A DNA stretch of 64,000 bases from Actinomadura atramentaria DSM 43919 (GCF_000381885.1 NZ_KB907215.1:178454-242453), one strand, 5' to 3'; positions 8,731 through 17,946 are shown, numbered from the stretch's first letter. Notes: generated by a model not told the origin, from the sequence alone. Numbers and translations: made by a program.

Positions 8731-9543
8731 ATGATCGTTGTGACCGGAGCTACCGGAAACGTCGGCCGTTCTCTCGTCCGGACGCTGCTCGCCGCTGGCG
8801 AGAAGGTGACCGCCGTGTCCCGCACCGCTGAAGACCCGCGCCACCGCGCCGACCTCGCAGCACCGGAAACCCTTCGACCCGTCCTGGACGGCGCGGACGC
8901 GCTGTTCCTGCTCGTGCCCGCGCCGACCCTGGAAGCCTCCGCCGTGATCGAGGCGGTGGCCGCCTCGGGCGTGCGGCGCGTCGTGCTGATGTCGTCGCTC
9001 GGCGCGCGGACCCGACCGTCCTCGCCGTCGCATGCTCCGCTGCGCGCCGTCGAGGACGAGTTGCGCGCCACCGACCTGGACTGGACGGTCCTGCGGCCCG
9101 GCGGCTTCCAGTCGAACGCGTTCGCCTGGGCCGCGTCGGTCCGCGAGTCCCGGACGATCTCCGCGCCGTTCGCGGACGTGGCGCTCCCCCACATCCACCC
9201 CATCGACATCGCCGACGTAGCCGCGGCTTCGCTGCTCGACCCGTCCCACATCGGCAAGACCTACGAGCTGACCGGCCCTGAGCCGCTCACCCCGCGCGCC
9301 CAGGCCGCGATCCTCGCCGACGTCCTCGGCGAACCGATCGCCTTCTCCGAGCAGACCCGCGAGGAGGCCCACGCGCAGATGCTGACGTTCATGCCGGCGC
9401 CGTTCGTAGACGGGACTCTCGACATCATCGGCTCCCCGACCGACGAGGAGCGCCGCGTCAGCCCCGACTCCGCGGCACTCCTACCGCACCCGCCGCGCAC
9501 GTTCGCGGACTGGGCCCGCGAGAACGCCGCCGCGTTCCGCTGA
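8731..9543 (+). CDS. NmrA-like NAD(P)-binding oxidoreductase (atypical SDR)
   Basis: ATG 8731 has GGAG seven bases upstream; the frame is open to 8665 but that part lacks homology-like content. The 270-aa product starts with the atypical-SDR glycine motif GATGNVG (residues 6-12), has LDWTVLRPGGFQSN typical of the NmrA/azoreductase-like group, and lacks a YxxxK catalytic pair. It is expected to bind NAD(P) and act as a quinone or redox-sensing reductase. It probably belongs to the regulon of the divergent HxlR protein. A strong hairpin follows within three bases of the stop. Confidence 0.88.
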   Translation: MIVVTGATGNVGRSLVRTLLAAGEKVTAVSRTAEDPRHRADLAAPETLRPVLDGADALFLLVPAPTLEASAVIEAVAASGVRRVVLMSSLGARTRPSSPSHAPLRAVEDELRATDLDWTVLRPGGFQSNAFAWAASVRESRTISAPFADVALPHIHPIDIADVAAASLLDPSHIGKTYELTGPEPLTPRAQAAILADVLGEPIAFSEQTREEAHAQMLTFMPAPFVDGTLDIIGSPTDEERRVSPDSAALLPHPPRTFADWARENAAAFR

Positions 9544-9545
9544 TG

Positions 9546-9584
9546 GTCGAGAACCCGCACCCCACCCCGGTGCGGGTTCTCGAC
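9546..9584 (+). terminator. Perfect 16-bp hairpin terminator
   Basis: GTCGAGAACCCGCACC (9546-9561) pairs perfectly with 9569-9584 across a 7-base loop, starting two bases after the oxidoreductase stop. There is no U-tract, as is usual for actinobacterial terminators. Confidence 0.8.
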
Positions 9585-9778
9585 GTGCATCCTGCCGCGA
9601 ACCCCATACGGCGGCCATAAAAGCGCATTCCGGCCGCTGGCCGGGCCGCCGACTTCCTTCCGGCGAAGCGGCCCCGGCGGGACTTCCTGGCTCGCCTCGA
9701 CGTCGAGGACACCGCCGACGAGCGGTCAGGCCGCTCAGGTTTTCGAACCGTACGAATGCTCGACATTCGGCAAACGTG
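9585..9778. other. Gene-free spacer
   Basis: Between the hairpin and the end of the leftward small gene I see no coding frame, repeat or clear promoter. Confidence 0.5.
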
Positions 9779-10093
9779 TCAGCGTGGCTCGTGCAGGGCG
9801 TCGTACAACGTCCGGGCGGCTCGGGCGGGCCGAGTGACGGCGCCGACCGCCCGCAGCCCCTCCACCGTCGCGAACCAGACCGCCACGCTGTCGGCCGTCA
9901 CCGTGACCTCCTGCGACCGCCATCGGCCGTGCCGGCTCCCGTGCAGCGCGACCGGCGCGACGTACAACACCGCCATCTCCGCGCGGACGACGACACCGCA
10001 CCGCGCCCCCAGCTCGCGCAACGCGTCCGCGAGCGTTTCCAGCGCTTCGCGCGCGAACTCCGCCGGCACGACGACCGGCCGCAGCACCCCCAT
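9779..10093 (-). CDS. Small conserved-looking hypothetical protein
   Basis: A 104-aa protein (start MGVLRPVVVPAEFAREALE) from ATG 10093 with AAGGGG six bases upstream. Amphipathic helix at residues 10-28, then an alternating hydrophobic pattern (CGVVVRAEMAVLYVAP, later EVTVTADSVAVWF) suggesting a small alpha/beta domain. It follows the 74-codon gene upstream by 11 bases and may be co-transcribed. I do not recognise a family. Codon third positions are GC-rich on this strand, which supports coding. Confidence 0.55.
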   Translation of the reverse strand: MGVLRPVVVPAEFAREALETLADALRELGARCGVVVRAEMAVLYVAPVALHGSRHGRWRSQEVTVTADSVAVWFATVEGLRAVGAVTRPARAARTLYDALHEPR

Positions 10094-10104
10094 GCCTTAC
10101 CCCT

Positions 10105-10329
10105 TCACCCGGGCACCGTCGCGAGCACTTCGCCGCCAGCGACCCTGCCGAGCCGACACCGCAACACGGCAAACCGCGTTCCCCGACGTGCGACCATGCC
10201 GCCCCGCACCATCTTCCCCTTGCTGGCCACCGTGCCGCTTCCCTCGGCGATCACCGCTTTCCGCCCTTTCTTGAACACCCGCACCACGCGCTCTGCTGAA
10301 CGCCGCGCTGCGGGCCCTCCGCCGAACAC
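10105..10329 (-). CDS. Very small basic protein, uncertain
   Basis: A 74-codon frame from GTG 10329. An in-frame TAG lies 13 codons upstream, so the protein cannot be much longer. The product is basic (VFKKGRKAVIAEGSGTVASK) with a short beta-like pattern and no known motif. The main support for it is the tight 11-base linkage to the following gene. It could be the surviving 3' part of a larger decayed gene, since the DNA upstream is repetitive and poorly coding. Confidence 0.35.
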   Translation of the reverse strand: MFGGGPAARRSAERVVRVFKKGRKAVIAEGSGTVASKGKMVRGGMVARRGTRFAVLRCRLGRVAGGEVLATVPG

Positions 10330-11123
10330 CGTGCGCCCGCCGCCAAGCGCGAGCCGATTCTCCGGCTACCCGCCTCGACGGCCGATGCCGCGCGCACCAA
10401 GCGAGCAACGACGAGCCATTGCCACCCGCGCGCCCACGCGATCCCCTCGACGATCCCGCACCAGCCATTCGACGCGTAGCCGCTTCGCGACACATAGCGG
10501 CCATCCAACGTGCGGTCGCTGCTGAACGCACGCTGATCATCCAGTACGCCGTTGCCACCCGACCCGCGGTCGTCATCCAACGTGCGGGAGCGGAGCCGAG
10601 GCAGCGGGCATCCTCGCGCATTGAGTAAAAACGTCCGTCTGATCGGTCAGTCATATCCTTCGCGCTTCTTCGTGGGGCGGCGGCTCGGCGTGGCCCCGAG
10701 GATGCCGCGCGAGGCATCACGCGGGACCACAAAACGATCATGCCCTTCCGGCCGTCTCCGCACTCGCACGTGGCGCATCCAACCGCACGCCGCCGCAGGA
10801 AACTCTTGCGACTGACCGACTGCGAAGACGAACCACGAGCGAGGAGTTATCCGCCATGAACCGTCCTCTCGTGTGGACTCGGTCGGCGTCGTCTCCAACG
10901 CCACGGTGTTCGTCGGAGAAGTCTCGTCATTGCGGATCGGGCCAGGTGGGCGACATCGATAGCCGCCAACATCGACACGCTCACGGCTTCTTCGATGGCC
11001 CAATCGCCACAGCGAGCCGCAGTCAATGGCAACCGTCGCGAACGCCCTGCCTTCATGGCCCGGGTGCGAACTGACCGCCCGGGCCTCACCGAGGCTGCCG
11101 GAGCCCGCAGGCTCAAGTCACCG
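10330..11123. other. Poorly coding stretch, probable gene remnants
   Basis: Nearly 800 bases in which no frame has convincing codon usage. Short frames occur on both strands, including one after GAGGAG with ATG at 10856, but their translations are Ser/Arg/Pro-rich without pattern. The only clear structure is the 36-bp repeat at 10461-10604. I read it as eroded accessory DNA. Confidence 0.5.
10461..10604. repeat. Four degenerate 36-bp tandem repeats
   Basis: Copies begin at 10461, 10497, 10533 and 10569 and share the core CATCCAACGTGCGG (best in copies 2 and 4). The 36-bp period is 12 codons in any frame. On the plus strand the copies read roughly IAAIQRAVAAER, TLIIQYAVATRP and AVVIQRAGAEPR, so this may be a relic of a protein repeat. 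Confidence 0.7.
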
Positions 11124-11831
11124 TCATCCGCGCTTGCGCTTCCCCGTGCCGTTCTTCGGCCGCCTTTCTCCACGCGGCGTCTCGGGCTTTCCTCCAGCAG
11201 CTCCCGCCTGGCGGAAGCGCGGCGGTTCGAACCTCACGCCGTCCACGACGGTCGCGGCGGCACCGAACCACGGCTGCCAGACCGGGCTGGTGACCAGCCT
11301 CAGCTTCGTCGGACGCGGCTCCGTCGCAGCAGCAGCCGTTCGAGCGGTCCTCTTCGAGTCCGCTTTCGATACGTCGAACTGCTCCGCTTCCCGTCCCGCC
11401 GGAGCGGAGCCGGCGAGCGCCAGTTCCGGTGAGGTCCCGTCCGTCCGAACGGCGTCGGTCTGAGCCGGGTTCGCCGCCGCTTCTCTCATCGGTCCAGACC
11501 CGTTCGTCGCCGCAGCTCCGCTCGTGGGCGCGGTCTCCGCGAGGACGTCGGCCCCGGGGGCGTTCGACACGACAGGCTCCTCGACCGGCCTGACCACGAT
11601 CGGTGCGCAGTCCCCGGTCCCGTGGAAGTGCTCCACCAGCCTCACGACCTGGCACGCGGGATACGCGATGCCGCGAAGCGGCCTTCCCTGACGATTCACC
11701 TCCCTGACGCGCACGATCCCGTTTTCCGTGACCATCTCGACGCACCGTCCCGCCCGATCAGCCGACACGACGCACGTCTCCGCGCGCCCATCCAGCCCGA
11801 CCGCAACGATCTCGACCCGGTCTCCACGCAT
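11124..11831 (-). CDS. Unrecognised protein with small N-terminal beta-rich domain and basic tail
   Basis: ATG 11831 (MRGDRVEIVAVGLDGRAETC) is preceded by a purine-rich AAGGGCGGAAAG and is preferred over upstream in-frame codons. The 235-aa product has an N-terminal beta-like module (about 1-85, ending VRLVEHFHG), a long Ala/Pro/Thr-rich low-complexity linker (about 95-175), a short hydrophobic-aromatic patch (VWQPWFGAAATVV) and a strongly basic C-terminus (RRPKNGTGKRKRG) that could bind nucleic acid. I do not recognise it. It is divergent from the SDR at 12030. Confidence 0.5.
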   Translation of the reverse strand: MRGDRVEIVAVGLDGRAETCVVSADRAGRCVEMVTENGIVRVREVNRQGRPLRGIAYPACQVVRLVEHFHGTGDCAPIVVRPVEEPVVSNAPGADVLAETAPTSGAAATNGSGPMREAAANPAQTDAVRTDGTSPELALAGSAPAGREAEQFDVSKADSKRTARTAAAATEPRPTKLRLVTSPVWQPWFGAAATVVDGVRFEPPRFRQAGAAGGKPETPRGERRPKNGTGKRKRG

Positions 11832-12029
11832 GAACTTTCCGCCCTTCCTCAACGAGTGGACCTCAAGTACACGCACCCCGCGGCGACCGCCGCACCACGC
11901 TCCACAGCCTGTGGATAACTTCCTCGTCGACCAGTCCATCCGCCCTGGTCAGAGGCACGAGCATTGGCAGAGACCGCAGCGCTCCAAACGACGTCTACTT
12001 GACCTTGCCGCTGGCGGCAGGGTTGAACG

Positions 12030-12797
12030 ATGGCGCACATGAACGCCACCACGTCAACGAACGGCCGGATCGTCGTCGTCACCGGGGCCGGAACGGGTAT
12101 CGGCCGATCCACCGCCCGAGCCTTCGCCGCCGAGGGAGCGCATGTCATCGCCATCGGACGGCGCGTCGGACCGCTCGCAGAGACCGCCGCCGGAAACAGC
12201 CGAATCACCCCGCTTGCGGCCGATATCACCGAAGATGGCGAACCCCAGCGGATCATCGACGCCGTCGCGGCGATGCACGGGCGCTTGGACGTCCTCGTCA
12301 ACAACGCGGGCATCGTCCGCAGCGGGGCGCTCGGGACGCTCGACCCGAAGGCGATCAGCGAACAGCTCGCCACCAACCTCGTCGCCCCGGCGCTGCTCAC
12401 CCAGCATGCGCTTCCGCTCCTGGAGACGTCGCGCGGCGTCATCGTGAACGTCAGCACCACGGTGGGACAGCGGGCCTGGCCGGGCAGCTCGATCTACGCG
12501 GCCACAAAAGCGGCCCTCGAAGTACTGACCCGCAGTTGGGCGGTCGAGCTGGCACCGCGCGGCGTCCGCGTCGTCGCGGTCGCGCCCGGCGCGATCGACA
12601 CCCCCATCGGCGAGCACCAGGGCCTCACGCCCGAGCGGTTGGCGGCCGTCCGGGAATGGCAGCTCGCGCGCACCCGGCTCGGCCGGATCGGCCGCCCCGA
12701 GGAGGTCGCGTGGGCGATCACCCGGCTCGCGGAGCCGGCGGCGTCGTTCATCACCGGGGTCGTGCTTCCGGTCGACGGTGGGGCGCTCGTCGCGTGA
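12030..12797 (+). CDS. Short-chain dehydrogenase/reductase (classical SDR)
   Basis: A 255-aa protein from ATG 12030 (AGGG seven bases upstream). Motifs TGAGTGIG (18-25), NNAG (91-94), Ser142, Tyr156 and Lys160 make a complete classical SDR active site, and the C-terminal ITGVVLPVDGGALVA is typical of the FabG-like group. The MerR-type gene begins 35 bases downstream on the same strand, so they probably form an operon in which the regulator controls the reductase. Substrate unknown. Confidence 0.92.
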   Translation: MAHMNATTSTNGRIVVVTGAGTGIGRSTARAFAAEGAHVIAIGRRVGPLAETAAGNSRITPLAADITEDGEPQRIIDAVAAMHGRLDVLVNNAGIVRSGALGTLDPKAISEQLATNLVAPALLTQHALPLLETSRGVIVNVSTTVGQRAWPGSSIYAATKAALEVLTRSWAVELAPRGVRVVAVAPGAIDTPIGEHQGLTPERLAAVREWQLARTRLGRIGRPEEVAWAITRLAEPAASFITGVVLPVDGGALVA

Positions 12798-12832
12798 GCC
12801 GCGTGATAGGAGTGGCGCGGGAGGTGACGCGT

Positions 12833-13198
12833 ATGCGCATCGGTGAACTGGCCGAGGCGACCGGAACGACCGCCCGCGCCCTCCGTCACTACGAGGAAGC
12901 CGGGCTGATCTCGTCGGAGCGCGCCGCGAACGGCTACCGCGTCTACGACGAGGCCGCCGCCACGCGCGTCCGCAACATCCGTCATCTGCTCGCGGCGGGA
13001 CTCACCCTGGACGACGTGCGCGTCTTCCTCCCCTGCCTGGACGGCGACATGACGACCGCCGAGCCCTCCAGCAGGGGCCTGCAGGTCGCACGGGACCGCC
13101 TCGCCGTCCTCAACGCGCGCATCGCCGCACAGACGGAGATCCGCGACCGCTTGGCTTCCGCACTCCGGGAGTCGACCAAGATCCGACCTGTCGCCTGA
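12833..13198 (+). CDS. MerR-family transcriptional regulator
   Basis: ATG 12833 with GGGAGG eight bases upstream. The 121-aa product carries the MerR wHTH MRIGELAEATGTTARALRHY and the arm-helix NIRHLLAAGLTLDDVRVFLP, then a dimerisation coiled coil. No cysteine-rich metal loop is present at the end, so it is more likely a small-molecule or redox sensor than a metal sensor. It sits at the end of a two-gene operon with an SDR. Confidence 0.92.
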   Translation: MRIGELAEATGTTARALRHYEEAGLISSERAANGYRVYDEAAATRVRNIRHLLAAGLTLDDVRVFLPCLDGDMTTAEPSSRGLQVARDRLAVLNARIAAQTEIRDRLASALRESTKIRPVA

Positions 13199-13468
13199 CC
13201 CGAGCCGCCGAACCGGCGCTACAGGGACGTATCCGCAAATCCAGCCGCGACGGGGTGGACATCAAGACGCACGAGCCCCAAGCCCTGACCCGGCGAGCAG
13301 CGCGAGCCCAACGGCACACAATCGCCACGAACAACCCCAATGGCGTCGTAATGGCCAGACGGCGCATCCGGTGACAGTGCGGGATCGCGGGCATGACGGG
13401 GAGCGAGGAACGCCGTAGGGTGCTTTGTGCCGTATTCAGGCTCCGACAGCACGCCTCGGAGGGGAAAC

Positions 13469-16450
13469 GTGAGCGCGCCCGGGAACGACTCCGCGTCCGA
13501 CGACGGCCAGGAGGACTGGCGGATCTCCAGCCCGCCGCCCCCGCCCTGGGCCGCGTCCGAGGCCGACGAGGACCCGCCGACCACCAAGGACGGTCCGCCG
13601 CGCGCGAACCCCGGACTCAGCGCCTACCCGCCGCCGCAGCCGGAGACGCGCGTCGGCGGGTTGAGCGCCGCGCCGCCCGGCAGTCCGAATCCTTCCGGCA
13701 CGCCGTATCCGCCGAGCGGACCCAACTCCCCGGACTCGTCCAATACGCCAGGTCCGTCCGGTGGGGGTGGCACGCCGAGCACCGCGAGCGGACCCGGCAC
13801 GCCGAGCGGGCCGCCCGCACCCCCTGCGCCGCCGTGGGCCGAGCAGACCATCACCGACGCCCCCGGGCATCAGCCGTTCAGCCCCCCGCCGCAGGTCCGG
13901 CAGCCGTGGGAGGCCGCGCCGCCCCCGCCGCGCGCGCCGCTCCAGCGGCGGCCCCCGGCGCAGGAGGGCGCGCACCAGCCGTTCAGCCCGCCGCCGCCCG
14001 TCCGGCAGCCGTGGGAGACCGGCGGCCCCGACGCCGGACCCCAGGTTCCGCAGCCCGCCGCGCCACCGCCGCCGCTGCGTGACGAGCCGTGGCTGCGTCC
14101 TGACGGGAGTAAGCCGCGGCGCGGCCCCGGCGGACGCAAGGGGATCATCGTCGGCGCGGCCGTCGCCCTCGTCGCGGTCGGCGGCGCGGCCGCGTTCTTC
14201 GCACTGAACGGCGGCGGTGACGACGACGGCGGCGACGCCCCCGCCTCCCGCCTCGCCGACGACGTGTTCGGCACCGGCCCGCAGGCGTCGTTCGACAGCG
14301 TCCAGCAGTCCTTCGACGACGTCCGCTCGGACGGGGGGACGGCCGTCGCCGTGGGCACCGAGTGGGGCGGCGTCCTGCCGCGCGCCCGGTTCCTCACCTC
14401 CGACGACGGCGGCCGGTCATGGCGGACCGGGCAGGTGACCGCGCAGGGCGGCGGCGAGCCCTCGGGCGCGGCTCCGGTGCGCGTCGCGGGCGGGTCCGGC
14501 GCGTGGCTGGCGCTGTCCGGCGCGACCGAGCACATGGTGACGTGGACGAGCTCGAACGGCCACGACTGGACCGAGCACCCGGTCGCCGGCCCCGCGTTCG
14601 TCAAGGGCGACGTCGTGCAGGAGGCCGCCCGGACGTCGGACGGCTGGGTGGCCGTCGGCTACGCCGCTCCGAACGGCCCCCGGACGCCCGTGGTGTGGCG
14701 GTCGCCGGACGGCGCCGCGTGGGAGCGCGTGACGGCGCTGCCCGCCGGGTCCGGCGGGAAGGCGACGGAGCTGTGGGGCGTCGCGTCCGGCGGCGGCGTG
14801 GTCGTCGCGCGCGGGTCGGTGACGACCGTCCAGACGATCACGAAGAAGGCCAAGAAAGGCAAGAAGAAGAAGACCGAGAAGCGCACGGTCACCGGCGACG
14901 GCTTCTGGCGTTCACAGGACGGCGGCCGGACGTGGACGCAGGTCAACGTCCCGCAGGCGTCCGGCTCGACGGGCTTCGCACGCGGCATGGCGTTCTCCGG
15001 GGGCCGCTTCCAGGTGCTGCGGCAGGGCTCGGGCGGCGGCGACGGCATCCTGCTGGCGTCGCAGGACGGCACGACGTTCAGCGCCACCGGCAGGATCACC
15101 GCGCCGGGCGGCGCCTGGTTCAACCGGTTCACCGCGAACGCCCAGGGCCTCGTCGCGGCGGCCGGTCAGGGCTCTGCGCTTCTCGTCTTCCACAGCGGCA
15201 ACGGGACGGCGTGGACGACGACCAATCTCGGCGACGCGCGCGGTCGCTCGCTGAACGCCGTCGCCCCGGCGGGCACGACGGGCGAGGTCATCGTGGGCTC
15301 GGTCAAGGGCGCCGACCGCAACTTCTACCTGGCGACGGTGGACGACGCGCGCGGCCCGCAGGAGGCCGACATCGGCCGGGTGGAGGGCGCGGTCAACCCG
15401 TACCGCTTCGTCGGCGGGCTGTCGGCCGGGAACGGTCGGCTCGTCGCGGTCGGCGGCACGTCCGGCGACGCCGCCGCCTGGTACTCGGCGGACGGCGGCG
15501 TCACCTGGCGGCGCGCGGGCGGCGACGGCCTGGACGGCGAGGGGCGGCAGACACTGCTGGACTCGGCGGCGGGGCCGGGCGGCTGGTTCGCGGTCGGCGA
15601 CGACGCGGGCCGCCCGCTGCTCGCCACGTCGACGGACGGCATGACGTGGCGGCGCGTCACGGACCCGGCCTTCCAGACGAACCCGAACCTCGGCCTGAAG
15701 GCGGCGGCGGTGACGTCGGGCGCCCACGGCTGGGTCGCGGCCGGGACGTCCACCTGGCGCGGCAAGGACTCCGCCGTGGTGTGGACCTCGCCGGACGGCC
15801 GGACGTGGCGGCAGTCCAGCGACGGCGACCTCCACGAGTCGGGCAACGCGTGGCGGCGCATCGCGGACGTCACGGCGTCCCCGAACGGGTACGTCGCGGT
15901 CGGAACCGTCGCCGACCCCGCCGGGCAGGCGGGACAGCAGGAGCGGCCCGCGGTGTGGACGTCGGCGGACGGCGGCCAGTGGGCGCTGCAGAAGCTCCCG
16001 CTGCCCGCGGGCTCGCTGTCGGCGGTCCTGACCCGCGTGGCCGTGAAGGACTCGACGGTCGTCGCGGTCGGCACGGCGGCCCGTCAGGGCGCGTCCGTCG
16101 CGTTCGCCGTGCGGTCCACCGACGGCGGCCGGACCTGGAGCCCGGTCGACCTGCCCGGCCAGGACGGCCAGGACGACGCCGACCCGACCGCGCTCGACGT
16201 CACCACGACGTCGAAGGGCTTCGCGGTCACCGGCACGGCGGGCCGCGCCGCCGCGCACGACGTCCGGCTGTGGACGTCGCGGGACGGCGCGACGTGGACG
16301 ACCGCCTCGCCCACCGGCCCGGGCCTGTCCGGCCCGGGCGCACAGCGCGTCACCGGCCTCATCGAGCAGGGCGGCCACCTCGTCGCGACGGGCGTCTCCG
16401 CCGGCTCCGCCGGGGAGAGCACCGTGCTGTGGCTCCCGCCGACGCCCTGA
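13469..16450 (+). CDS. Membrane-anchored Asp-box (BNR/sialidase-like) repeat protein of the type VII region
   Basis: GTG 13469 follows GGAGGGG and is preferred to an earlier ATG at 13427 lacking a ribosome site. The 993-aa product has a proline-rich cytosolic head (1-223) with a duplicated segment built on HQPFSPPP and RQPWE, one membrane helix (about 225-247), and a long exported domain. That domain holds about twelve Asp boxes of form S-x-D-G-x-x-W, for example SPDGAAWERV, SQDGGRTWTQV, STDGMTWRRV and STDGGRTWSPV, consistent with one or two beta-propellers. No sialidase catalytic Arg/Tyr set is evident, so a binding or scaffold role is more likely than an enzyme. A lysine-rich insertion (KKAKKGKKKKTEKR) interrupts the repeats near residue 455. 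It is next to other type VII genes. Confidence 0.85.
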   Translation: MSAPGNDSASDDGQEDWRISSPPPPPWAASEADEDPPTTKDGPPRANPGLSAYPPPQPETRVGGLSAAPPGSPNPSGTPYPPSGPNSPDSSNTPGPSGGGGTPSTASGPGTPSGPPAPPAPPWAEQTITDAPGHQPFSPPPQVRQPWEAAPPPPRAPLQRRPPAQEGAHQPFSPPPPVRQPWETGGPDAGPQVPQPAAPPPPLRDEPWLRPDGSKPRRGPGGRKGIIVGAAVALVAVGGAAAFFALNGGGDDDGGDAPASRLADDVFGTGPQASFDSVQQSFDDVRSDGGTAVAVGTEWGGVLPRARFLTSDDGGRSWRTGQVTAQGGGEPSGAAPVRVAGGSGAWLALSGATEHMVTWTSSNGHDWTEHPVAGPAFVKGDVVQEAARTSDGWVAVGYAAPNGPRTPVVWRSPDGAAWERVTALPAGSGGKATELWGVASGGGVVVARGSVTTVQTITKKAKKGKKKKTEKRTVTGDGFWRSQDGGRTWTQVNVPQASGSTGFARGMAFSGGRFQVLRQGSGGGDGILLASQDGTTFSATGRITAPGGAWFNRFTANAQGLVAAAGQGSALLVFHSGNGTAWTTTNLGDARGRSLNAVAPAGTTGEVIVGSVKGADRNFYLATVDDARGPQEADIGRVEGAVNPYRFVGGLSAGNGRLVAVGGTSGDAAAWYSADGGVTWRRAGGDGLDGEGRQTLLDSAAGPGGWFAVGDDAGRPLLATSTDGMTWRRVTDPAFQTNPNLGLKAAAVTSGAHGWVAAGTSTWRGKDSAVVWTSPDGRTWRQSSDGDLHESGNAWRRIADVTASPNGYVAVGTVADPAGQAGQQERPAVWTSADGGQWALQKLPLPAGSLSAVLTRVAVKDSTVVAVGTAARQGASVAFAVRSTDGGRTWSPVDLPGQDGQDDADPTALDVTTTSKGFAVTGTAGRAAAHDVRLWTSRDGATWTTASPTGPGLSGPGAQRVTGLIEQGGHLVATGVSAGSAGESTVLWLPPTP

Positions 16451-16539
16451 CCGCACCCGGCCGGTTCCGGACGGCCGCGCGGGCGAGACGACACCGTCCG
16501 TCCGGCGGCTCGCGCCTGACCGGGCTCGGACTGCTCGCG

Positions 16540-16575
16540 CCGGTCGGACACGCCTTCGACGGCGGCTCCGACCGG
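16540..16575 (+). terminator. Candidate hairpin terminator
   Basis: CCGGTCGGA (16540-16548) pairs with TCCGACCGG (16567-16575); the 18-base loop can form a further GCC/GGC stem. It lies 90 bases after the Asp-box gene. Confidence 0.4.
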
Positions 16576-16637
16576 CTGGCCGGAGCACCCCGGCCGTGGC
16601 CGTGGTTCTTTCAGACCAGCACTAGACTCGGGCGAAG

Positions 16638-17594
16638 ATGAGCACCGTTGACGCACTGACCGGCCAGGCGATGGTCGTCCTGCAGGACCGTCCCCTCGTG
16701 GCGCTGAGCGCCTGGATCAGCGGCGCCCTGCGCGACTGCGAGGAGTCGGGGCGCACGCTGCAGCTCGTCACGCCGCTGGAGACGCGTTTGTCGCTGCCGC
16801 TGCGGTCGGTGACCGCCGGGGCGGCTGCGCAGTGGGTCGTGCGACACAACGACGGTTTCTACGAGGGGCTGTCCGGGCGTCCGCTGCAGTGGAACGGATC
16901 GACGTTCGTGCCCGTCCCGCAGGCGCGCGACTACGCGCCCGGCTTCACCACGGCGCCCGCCGCGCCGGTCGGCGCGCAGCTCGGGCTGACCTACCGCGTC
17001 CGGCACGACGCCGAGGGACTGCTCGGCGCGGCCGTGGACCGGCTGCTCCAGCTCCTCACCGGCAAGTGGCCCGCGGGCTGGGGTCCGGCCGAACCGCTGG
17101 AGAACCCGTGGCAGCCCGACCGCGTCACCGAGTACGCGCGCGGCCGCTCCACCGCCCGCATCATCGTCGGCGGCGACGGGCCGCGTCCCGCGCAGGCCGT
17201 CTGCGACTTCTCCACGGCGGGCGGCGGGGCCGTCGAGGAGTCCACGACCGTGACGGTCGGCTACGCCCCGCAGGACCCGCCGCCGCTCCAGCACCTCGGG
17301 TCGCTGATCGCCGCGATGGCCGCCGACCAGCCCCTCACGTCGATGTCCGTGCAGCTCACCCCGGGCCGCGCCGACCTCACCAGCGAGCCCCGCTGGATGG
17401 GTGCGGCGGCACCGGTCGCGATGGCCGTCGCGGGCAACGTCGCCGGACCGGCCGGAATCCCCGCGCAGCAGGTCGGCCCGGCGCGCGCGCCGATGACGCT
17501 GTTCACCGTGGGCGACGGCCGTTCAGCAGACGGCTGGCAGCGGCACCAGGCGCTCGTCCGCCACCTCCAGGCCGCCGGCTACGGCCACGCCTAG
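16638..17594 (+). CDS. Type VII-associated protein, possibly DUF6177 family
   Basis: A 318-aa soluble alpha/beta protein (MSTVDALTGQAMVVLQDRPL) with no signal peptide or membrane segment. Its opening (VVLQDRPLVALSAWISGALR) and position among ESX genes resemble the DUF6177 proteins that I recall from Streptomyces type VII clusters; that assignment is from memory and tentative. No catalytic motif is visible. Its stop shares a CTAG palindrome with the stop of the convergent gene. Confidence 0.75.
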   Translation: MSTVDALTGQAMVVLQDRPLVALSAWISGALRDCEESGRTLQLVTPLETRLSLPLRSVTAGAAAQWVVRHNDGFYEGLSGRPLQWNGSTFVPVPQARDYAPGFTTAPAAPVGAQLGLTYRVRHDAEGLLGAAVDRLLQLLTGKWPAGWGPAEPLENPWQPDRVTEYARGRSTARIIVGGDGPRPAQAVCDFSTAGGGAVEESTTVTVGYAPQDPPPLQHLGSLIAAMAADQPLTSMSVQLTPGRADLTSEPRWMGAAAPVAMAVAGNVAGPAGIPAQQVGPARAPMTLFTVGDGRSADGWQRHQALVRHLQAAGYGHA

Positions 17595-17944
17595 CTCTGC
17601 GGCGGGAACGGCGGCTGCCCCTGCTGCGGCGCCGGAGCCTGCGGCGTGAACCCGGGCTGCGGCGCGTTGGACTGGACGGCCTGCTGCGGCGGGACGAACG
17701 GCGGAACCGGGGCGGCCCGCGGCGGCTCGGGGGAACCGATCTTCGCCGACAGCGCGGCGACCATGAAACCCACGCCGGCGATGGCCGCCGCGATCACCAG
17801 GATGTGCAGTTCGGCGGTGCCCTCTGTCGTTCGGCTGTCCTTGTCGACGGTGATGACGCTGATCAGCTCCAGCCCCAGCGAACCGAACAGTGACACCAGC
17901 CCGAACAGCAACATCACGGCGTAGACGCCGCGCGAACTCTGCAT
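17591..17944 (-). CDS. Small two-TM membrane protein with proline/glutamine-rich tail
   Basis: ATG 17944 has GGGGGAA seven bases upstream and lies two bases after the stop of the preceding gene, so they are co-translated. The 117-aa product has two hydrophobic helices (about 8-28 and 44-66) separated by a short acidic/basic loop, then a cytosolic Pro/Gln-rich tail. It is probably an accessory membrane component. Unrecognised family. Confidence 0.7.
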   Translation of the reverse strand: MQSSRGVYAVMLLFGLVSLFGSLGLELISVITVDKDSRTTEGTAELHILVIAAAIAGVGFMVAALSAKIGSPEPPRAAPVPPFVPPQQAVQSNAPQPGFTPQAPAPQQGQPPFPPQS

Positions 17945-17946
17945 CG

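Noticed and set aside
10856..11074. A 72-codon frame after GAGGAG
   Set aside because: Translation lacks secondary-structure pattern and lies in eroded DNA; the ribosome-site match is probably chance.
14362..16641. A 759-codon plus-strand frame
   Set aside because: Out-of-frame shadow of the Asp-box gene; Arg/Gly-rich translation.
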